Shown here: positions 6,939 through 11,034 of the stretch, piece after piece
Layout: every line of letters begins with the position of its first letter
How positions within the stretch are numbered: the first letter of the stretch is position 1
Assembly (NCBI GenBank): GCA_963797475.1
Contig: CAWCPR010000007.1
Location: 1-11,034, forward strand
Source: CAWCPR01 sp963797475
GTDB lineage: Bacteria > Chloroflexota > Anaerolineae > Anaerolineales > UBA4823
Direction: 5' to 3'
DNA length: 11,034 bases
The notes under the pieces: generated by a model
What the model saw: only the letters and a program-made list of their open reading frames with translations
What the model was told of the DNA's origin: nothing
Databases searched by the model: none
Made by a program: the position numbers and the translations under genes

Positions 6939-8221
6939 CAGCGCTCCCTTAACTTGGGGTTGAAAACCTCCATCAGGCCCTCGCCCATCATGGTGAATGC
7001 CAGGACCACCAGCATGATGGCCAACCCCGGGAAGGTGATCAGCCACCAGGCAGTCTGGATAAAGCGCTGTCCGCGCGCCAGGTCAATGCCCCAATCGGCG
7101 ATGGTGGGCGGCAGGCCCAGGCCCAGGAACGAAAGGCCGGCGCCGGTCAGGATCGCATCCGCGACGTTGACCGAAAATATGATCGCTACGGATGGAATGA
7201 CGTTGGGGAAAATGTAGCGGCGCAGGATTTCCAGGCTGCGCGCCCCAATACTGCGAGCGGCTTCGACATAAATCTCTTCTTTTACAGAGAAGGTCTGGCC
7301 GCGCACGATGCGATAATAAGTGGGGATGTAGAGAACGGCGATGGCGACGATGATGTTAAGCACGCTGGGGCCTAACACAGCCGTGATGGCAATCGCAAGG
7401 ATCAGGCCGGGGAAAGCATACAAACTGTCCATTAAGAGGCAGAGAAGGCGCTCGAACAAGCCGCCGACGAAACCGGCGATGAGCCCCAAGGGTACACCGA
7501 TTACCAGCGCCACAATGGAAGCGCTGAACCCGATGATCAGGGCAACGCGCGCCCCCCAAAGCAAGCGGCTGAAGACATCCTGCCCGATGTCATTCGTCCC
7601 CAGGAGAAAACCACCCGATGAGGAGATGCTGCCGCTGATGCCCTCCCCCTCGCGCAAGGTGGGAAACTGGGCGGCGAATCCCTCGAACTCCGCGGACTGG
7701 ACCACCGCCGCTTGCGCTTTACCATCCGCAACCGCTTGCAAAGCTTCTTCTAGAGAGGGATAGCGATCGATGCGCGGCCGCAAGCGCAGGCCGCCGGCCT
7801 CATTTTTGATTTGATTATCGATGGTTTGCGCCTGCTCGTTCAGGGCGTTGGCAGTTGGCACCCCTTGTACCACGGCAACCCCAGGTCGCGGGGAGCCTGC
7901 CGGTACTGCCAGGTCCTTCAAATTATTGAATGTAGAACTTGCCGGAAACACCAGGACGGGCAAGTCCGGGTGTGCTCCAGGAGCAAGGAACCTGGGGCCC
8001 ACCAGTTGGTCGGGGTTGTACGGCGCGACCCATTCCGGAAAAATGGCGATAAATATGAAACCCACCACCATTAGCGCCGAAATGGTGACAAACCACCAGT
8101 CTGCGCCATACCACTTGCGACCGTTCAGGATGCGCCGGACCAGCCCCACTTTTTGGAGATCCACCTCCCAGCTTGCTGGTTCGATGGGGGCTTCGGGAGA
8201 TCTTTCTGCGGTTACAGTCAT
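6938..8221 (-). CDS. dppC: Dpp/Opp-type ABC permease, C subunit, with an inserted binding-protein-like segment
   Basis: A 427-residue inner-membrane permease, about 120 residues longer than usual for DppC/OppC. It has a cytoplasmic N-terminus with basic residues, TM1 near 43-62, the family junction WVAPYNPDQL at 64-73, a long insertion at about 86-200, then the normal permease core from FLLGTNDIGQDVFSRLL at 205-221. Further membrane helices follow to about 412. The EAA loop contacting the ATPase is at 318-344 (YVEAARSIGARSLEILRR and the residues after it). The frame is continuous across the insertion, with no sign of a frameshift. TM1 should place the insertion on the outer face of the membrane. 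The start at 8221 lies 3 nt after the permease B stop, with GAGG 9 nt upstream. The core fold is certain; the role of the insertion is inference. Confidence 0.93.
   Translation of the reverse strand: MTVTAERSPEAPIEPASWEVDLQKVGLVRRILNGRKWYGADWWFVTISALMVVGFIFIAIFPEWVAPYNPDQLVGPRFLAPGAHPDLPVLVFPASSTFNNLKDLAVPAGSPRPGVAVVQGVPTANALNEQAQTIDNQIKNEAGGLRLRPRIDRYPSLEEALQAVADGKAQAAVVQSAEFEGFAAQFPTLREGEGISGSISSSGGFLLGTNDIGQDVFSRLLWGARVALIIGFSASIVALVIGVPLGLIAGFVGGLFERLLCLLMDSLYAFPGLILAIAITAVLGPSVLNIIVAIAVLYIPTYYRIVRGQTFSVKEEIYVEAARSIGARSLEILRRYIFPNVIPSVAIIFSVNVADAILTGAGLSFLGLGLPPTIADWGIDLARGQRFIQTAWWLITFPGLAIMLVVLAFTMMGEGLMEVFNPKLRER
6944..6950 (-). promoter_or_regulatory. ribosome binding site setting the D-subunit start
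   Basis: AAGGGAG lies 5 nt before ATG 6936..6938, beside the TGATG stop/start overlap. It supports coupled translation of permease C and ATPase D. Confidence 0.7.
7622..7966 (-). other. periplasmic-binding-protein-like lobe inside permease C (residues about 86-200)
   Basis: The order of motifs follows lobe II of type II binding proteins (SBP family 3 style). LPVLVFPASSTFNNLKDL at 87-104 resembles the usual hinge and 'sl.DLkGk' segment. GVAVVQGVPTANAL at 114-127 resembles the 'vgvv.Gt' strand-helix. RYPSLEEALQAVADGKAQ at 153-170 followed by AAVV resembles the 'y.s..ealqAl..GkvDAvv' motif. No lobe I flanks it, so the segment would be a single lobe rather than a full binding protein. The match was made by eye from family knowledge, without any alignment. 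Confidence 0.55.
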
Positions 8222-8224
8222 GAT

Positions 8225-9322
8225 TTAGTACCTCACCCTTGGGTCGACAAGGGAATAGATGACGTCCACCGCCAGGCTGATCAGAGCGACCATTAAAGCG
8301 AAAACCGTAATTACGCTTTGTACAGCGGTGTAATCCCGGGCGGAGATACGCTCGACCAGGTAGCTGCCCATGCCCGGCCAGGAAAATACCGTCTCAGTCA
8401 GGACGGCGCCGGCGAGCAGGATGGCGACTTGCAGCCCGATTAACGTGATCACCGGGATGATTGCGTTCTTCAGGGCGTGCCCGTAGACCAATACGCGTTC
8501 CCGGATGCCGCGCGCCCGGGCAGCCGAAATGTAGTCTGCCTGGAGCGTCTCGATGACATTGATGCGGGTCAGGCGCACAAACACGCCGGACAGGATGAGC
8601 CCCAGGGTAATGGTCGGGAGCACCAGGTGCCTGAGAACAGAGATAAAAGCTGGCCAGTTAGCGCCGATCAAGGCGTCGATCATGTACAGGTTCGTGCGAT
8701 GTTGCAGGGTCGTTCCGATCACCGGGTCGATCCGACCTGAGATCGGCAGGAGATTAAGCTTGACCCCAAATAGGAGCTGTAGCATCAAACCCAGCCAGAA
8801 AATTGGCAGCGAATAGATGACAACTGAATAAATGCGCAGAGAGTAATCGATGACGCCCTGGCGCCGGGAGGCTGCCAGCGCCCCGCCCAGGACTCCGATG
8901 ATGATGGCGAGGATTGAAGCCGGAACGACCAGCTCCAGGGTTGCCGGGAATCGTTCGCTCATCTCGTCCACGATCGGGCGGTGGCCGCCGGTCAAAGAAT
9001 TTCCGAAGTTAAGGGTGGCCATATCCTTGAGGAAGCGGCCGTACTGGACAATCATCGGGTCGTTGAGGCCAAGCTGCTCGCGAATCTGTTGGATCATTTG
9101 CGGAGTCCCCTTCGGGCCCAGGGCCGATGAGACCGGGTCGCCGGGCAGCACGCGCATGATGAAGAAAACCAGGCTGCCCAGGATAAAGACCATGGGCAGG
9201 GTTAAGACAATGCGGGTCAGGATGAAACGGCGCAGTCCGGTCGAGCCTTGAACAAAGATGTAGACGAGCAGGATAATCGAGGGGATGCCGACGATGAGAG
9301 CGATAAGAGCAATGGGTGACAT
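8225..9322 (-). CDS. dppB: Dpp/Opp-type ABC permease, B subunit
   Basis: A 365-residue inner-membrane permease that forms the channel with permease C. The family core starts at FILTRIVLTLP near 33-43, where most DppB proteins begin, and continues with RVLPGDP at 57-63. The EAA loop lies at 264-293 (YISAARARG). The conserved C-terminal stretch is VLTETVFSWPGMGSYLVERI at 307-326. Before the core are about 30 extra residues forming a hydrophobic helix (4-24) followed by basic GLRR, so the protein probably has seven membrane spans. ATG 9322 is the only ATG, GTG or TTG in frame before the core, which argues that the extra helix is real. No clear Shine-Dalgarno precedes it. It lies 68 bp after the binding-protein gene, beyond a GC-rich hairpin. 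Confidence 0.93.
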   Translation of the reverse strand: MSPIALIALIVGIPSIILLVYIFVQGSTGLRRFILTRIVLTLPMVFILGSLVFFIMRVLPGDPVSSALGPKGTPQMIQQIREQLGLNDPMIVQYGRFLKDMATLNFGNSLTGGHRPIVDEMSERFPATLELVVPASILAIIIGVLGGALAASRRQGVIDYSLRIYSVVIYSLPIFWLGLMLQLLFGVKLNLLPISGRIDPVIGTTLQHRTNLYMIDALIGANWPAFISVLRHLVLPTITLGLILSGVFVRLTRINVIETLQADYISAARARGIRERVLVYGHALKNAIIPVITLIGLQVAILLAGAVLTETVFSWPGMGSYLVERISARDYTAVQSVITVFALMVALISLAVDVIYSLVDPRVRY

Positions 9323-9348
9323 GAGATTAGTACTTACTTAGAGAAAGA

Positions 9349-9372
9349 GGGGGCGGGGCTGGCCCCGCCCCC
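9349..9372 (-). promoter_or_regulatory. perfect GC-rich intercistronic hairpin
   Basis: An 11-bp perfect inverted repeat, GGGGGCGGGGC and GCCCCGCCCCC, with only two bases between the arms. It lies 18 nt after the binding-protein stop and 26 nt before the permease B start. The pyrimidine-rich TCTTTCTCT follows in the transcript, which is not a clean T run. Such hairpins between a binding-protein gene and its permease genes often act as partial terminators or 3' mRNA stabilisers, so more binding protein than permease is made. The structure is seen; the role is inferred. Confidence 0.7.
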
Positions 9373-9390
9373 AACCAGGAAAGCCGGGAA

Positions 9391-11034
9391 TTACGGGCTC
9401 TTCGTCAGTGTGGAGTAGGAGAATTCAATGGTGGGTCCGATATTCAGCGTTTCTGGCGAAGCATATTGGTCAGAGCCATGGATGTTGGCGCGGTAGGTGA
9501 CGTGCTCAGGTACAAAGAAAAGCGGCAGGGTCACGACCAGGTCGGTGTAGATATCCTGCGCCTGTCCGTAAAGATCGGCCCGCTTGGCCTGATCTGCCTC
9601 TGTATCGGCCTGCTGGAGCAGGTCGACCAGTTGGGTGGCTTGATCATTAAGCGGCTTGCCAGTGGTGCTGCCCGTTTCGGCCGCGGTGACGTTGGTCCCC
9701 TCGCCGCCATTGTAGACGAAGGGGTCCAGGTAGTTGGACGAGTCCGGGTAATCGAAGAACCAACCCAGGACGCCGGCGGCGTAGGATTCGCCCCCGGTTA
9801 AGGCAGTCACGTAGGTGCTCCATTCCTGGGCCTGCAGGGTAACCTTAATCGCGCCGGTGGCTTCCAATTGTTTCTGAATGACCTGCATCCAGGCAGCGGT
9901 TGAAGCGCCGTAATGCTCAGGTGGGTACCACATTTCGAGCTCGAGCGGATTGCTCTCGGTATAGCCTGAGGCGCTCAGGTACTCCTTGGCCTTATCGATA
10001 TCCGGTGAAGCGTACATCGTATCGAACGCCTCGTTAGCGCCGATGAACCCGGGCGGAACCATTGAGTACAATGGGGTCACATTTCCGCCGAAGACGGTGT
10101 CGGCAATCTCATTGCGATCGACTGCCGAAGAGATCGCCTTCACCACGTTGGGGTCATCGGTGGGCGCCATCGTATGGTTGAGGATTAGGTAGCGGATGGA
10201 GCCGCCGCTGATAGCCCCGACGGTCAGGCCGGAGACCCCTTGAAGCTGGCCGATCAGTTCAGCGCCCAGGAATCGCCAGGCGATATCGATCTCGCCGTTC
10301 TGGACCGCCAAAGCCATAGTCTGGGGATCCGAGAAGTAACGCACAATGATCTGGTCAACTTGCGGTTTGAAGTCACCGTTATAGTAGGTGTTCGGCTCGA
10401 GGACGAGCTGTTCGCCCGGGGTGAACTGGGTGATGTACCAGGGCCCGACGCCGTAGATGGGCGCCTCGGGGAAGAGGACGCACTGGTCGGCAAGGAAGGT
10501 TTTGGGATCCGCAACGAAATACGGGGCGGTCGCCAGGATCGAGGAGAAGAACCCTACCGGGGCGTTCAGGGTGAAGACGATAGTCGTATCGTCAGTAGCC
10601 TCAATCTTGCTGACATAGGGCGTCGCCAATGCGCCTGCCACGCCGTTCGGGCAATCGGGCCCGATGGTCAGTAGGCGGTTGAGCTGGTCAGCGTACATCT
10701 GGGCGGTCAGGTCGGTGCCATCGGCGAACTTAATGCCATCCTTCAGGTGCAAAGTATAGGTCAGGCCATCCGCTGAAATCTCGGGCATGTCGGTCGCCAG
10801 GTCGGTCTGGAGCTCTGCAGTGCCCGGTTTCCAGCGCAGCAAGCCGCGGCTGATATTCTTGATCACTTCCCAGTCGCGAGTGGCGTAAGCATCCGCCGGG
10901 TCGAGGCTGGCGATTTTGTCGGTCGTACCGATGATGATGGTCGTTGGTCCGGCTGGAGCCGCTGTGTCTGTTGGCTCGGGCGCTGTGGTATTGGTGGGTT
11001 GCGGTGCAGTCGTATCGGTGGGTTTCACCTCGGG
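9391..11034 (-). CDS. family 5 extracellular substrate-binding protein, 5' end missing
   Basis: The visible 547 residues lack the N-terminus, which lies beyond the window. The GTG at 11026..11028 is an internal Val codon, because the frame continues upstream as Pro-Glu. A signal peptide, probably of lipoprotein type, is expected outside the window. After a Thr/Pro/Ala-rich linker comes a family 5 (DppA/OppA type) binding domain. ASLDPADAY, then GLLRWKPGT, then ISADGLTYTLHLKDGIKFADG match the family's early signature. YGVGPWYITQFTPGEQLVLE and the segment YYNGDFKPQVDQIIVRYF match its middle, and RADLYGQAQDI lies near the end. Two cysteines (GPDCPNG and ADQCVLFP) could form a disulfide. It should capture the substrate outside the membrane and deliver it to permeases B and C. 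The ligand is unknown. Confidence 0.93.
   Translation of the reverse strand, partial: PEVKPTDTTAPQPTNTTAPEPTDTAAPAGPTTIIIGTTDKIASLDPADAYATRDWEVIKNISRGLLRWKPGTAELQTDLATDMPEISADGLTYTLHLKDGIKFADGTDLTAQMYADQLNRLLTIGPDCPNGVAGALATPYVSKIEATDDTTIVFTLNAPVGFFSSILATAPYFVADPKTFLADQCVLFPEAPIYGVGPWYITQFTPGEQLVLEPNTYYNGDFKPQVDQIIVRYFSDPQTMALAVQNGEIDIAWRFLGAELIGQLQGVSGLTVGAISGGSIRYLILNHTMAPTDDPNVVKAISSAVDRNEIADTVFGGNVTPLYSMVPPGFIGANEAFDTMYASPDIDKAKEYLSASGYTESNPLELEMWYPPEHYGASTAAWMQVIQKQLEATGAIKVTLQAQEWSTYVTALTGGESYAAGVLGWFFDYPDSSNYLDPFVYNGGEGTNVTAAETGSTTGKPLNDQATQLVDLLQQADTEADQAKRADLYGQAQDIYTDLVVTLPLFFVPEHVTYRANIHGSDQYASPETLNIGPTIEFSYSTLTKSP
10954..11022 (-). repeat. 24-nt tandem repeat encoding a Thr/Pro/Ala-rich linker
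   Basis: About three 24-nt units encode PTDTTAPQ, PTNTTAPE and PTDTAAP. The segment is low complexity and lies between the presumed lipid anchor and the binding domain. It probably serves as a flexible tether. More units may lie beyond the window edge. Confidence 0.75.

Overview
This window is about 11 kb of moderately GC-rich bacterial DNA. Every supported gene lies on the minus strand, so the text below reads from the right end to the left. The style fits Chloroflexota, probably Anaerolineae: a binding protein with a Thr/Pro/Ala-rich linker, compact overlapping operons, and a DUF58/transglutaminase/MoxR cluster. That placement is inference from protein style only. No rRNA, tRNA, CRISPR array or mobile element was seen.

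Region 1 (11034 to 4889) is a complete peptide/nickel-type (Dpp/Opp) ABC importer operon, except that the 5' end of its first gene is cut by the window edge. The order is substrate-binding protein, permease B, permease C, ATPase D, ATPase F. The binding protein captures the substrate outside the membrane. The two permeases form the channel and the two ATPases drive it. From permease B to ATPase F the genes are 3 bp apart or overlap by 1 and 8 bp, which suggests translational coupling. A perfect GC-rich hairpin sits between the binding protein and permease B and probably lets the binding protein be made in excess. A strong hairpin followed by a T-rich stretch ends the operon at 4814..4866. The substrate cannot be told from the sequence. 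It could be di- or oligopeptides, or another ligand of this transporter family.

Region 2 (4760 to 83) is a three-gene operon: a DUF58 protein, a large multi-membrane-span transglutaminase-like protein (TgpA/DUF3488 type) that starts at TTG, and a MoxR-family AAA+ ATPase. The genes overlap by 19 bp and 4 bp. This module is widespread, and its members are thought to act together on cell-envelope or membrane-associated proteins, but the exact role is unsettled. MoxR is last here, whereas it usually comes first. A possible further gene may begin at the left edge (57 to 1).

The most unusual feature is permease C. It carries about 115 extra residues in the external loop between its first transmembrane helix and the rest of the permease. 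The extra segment reads like one lobe of a periplasmic substrate-binding protein. Permease B also has an extra N-terminal transmembrane helix. ATPase F has an altered D-loop. Together these suggest a structurally modified Dpp-type importer.
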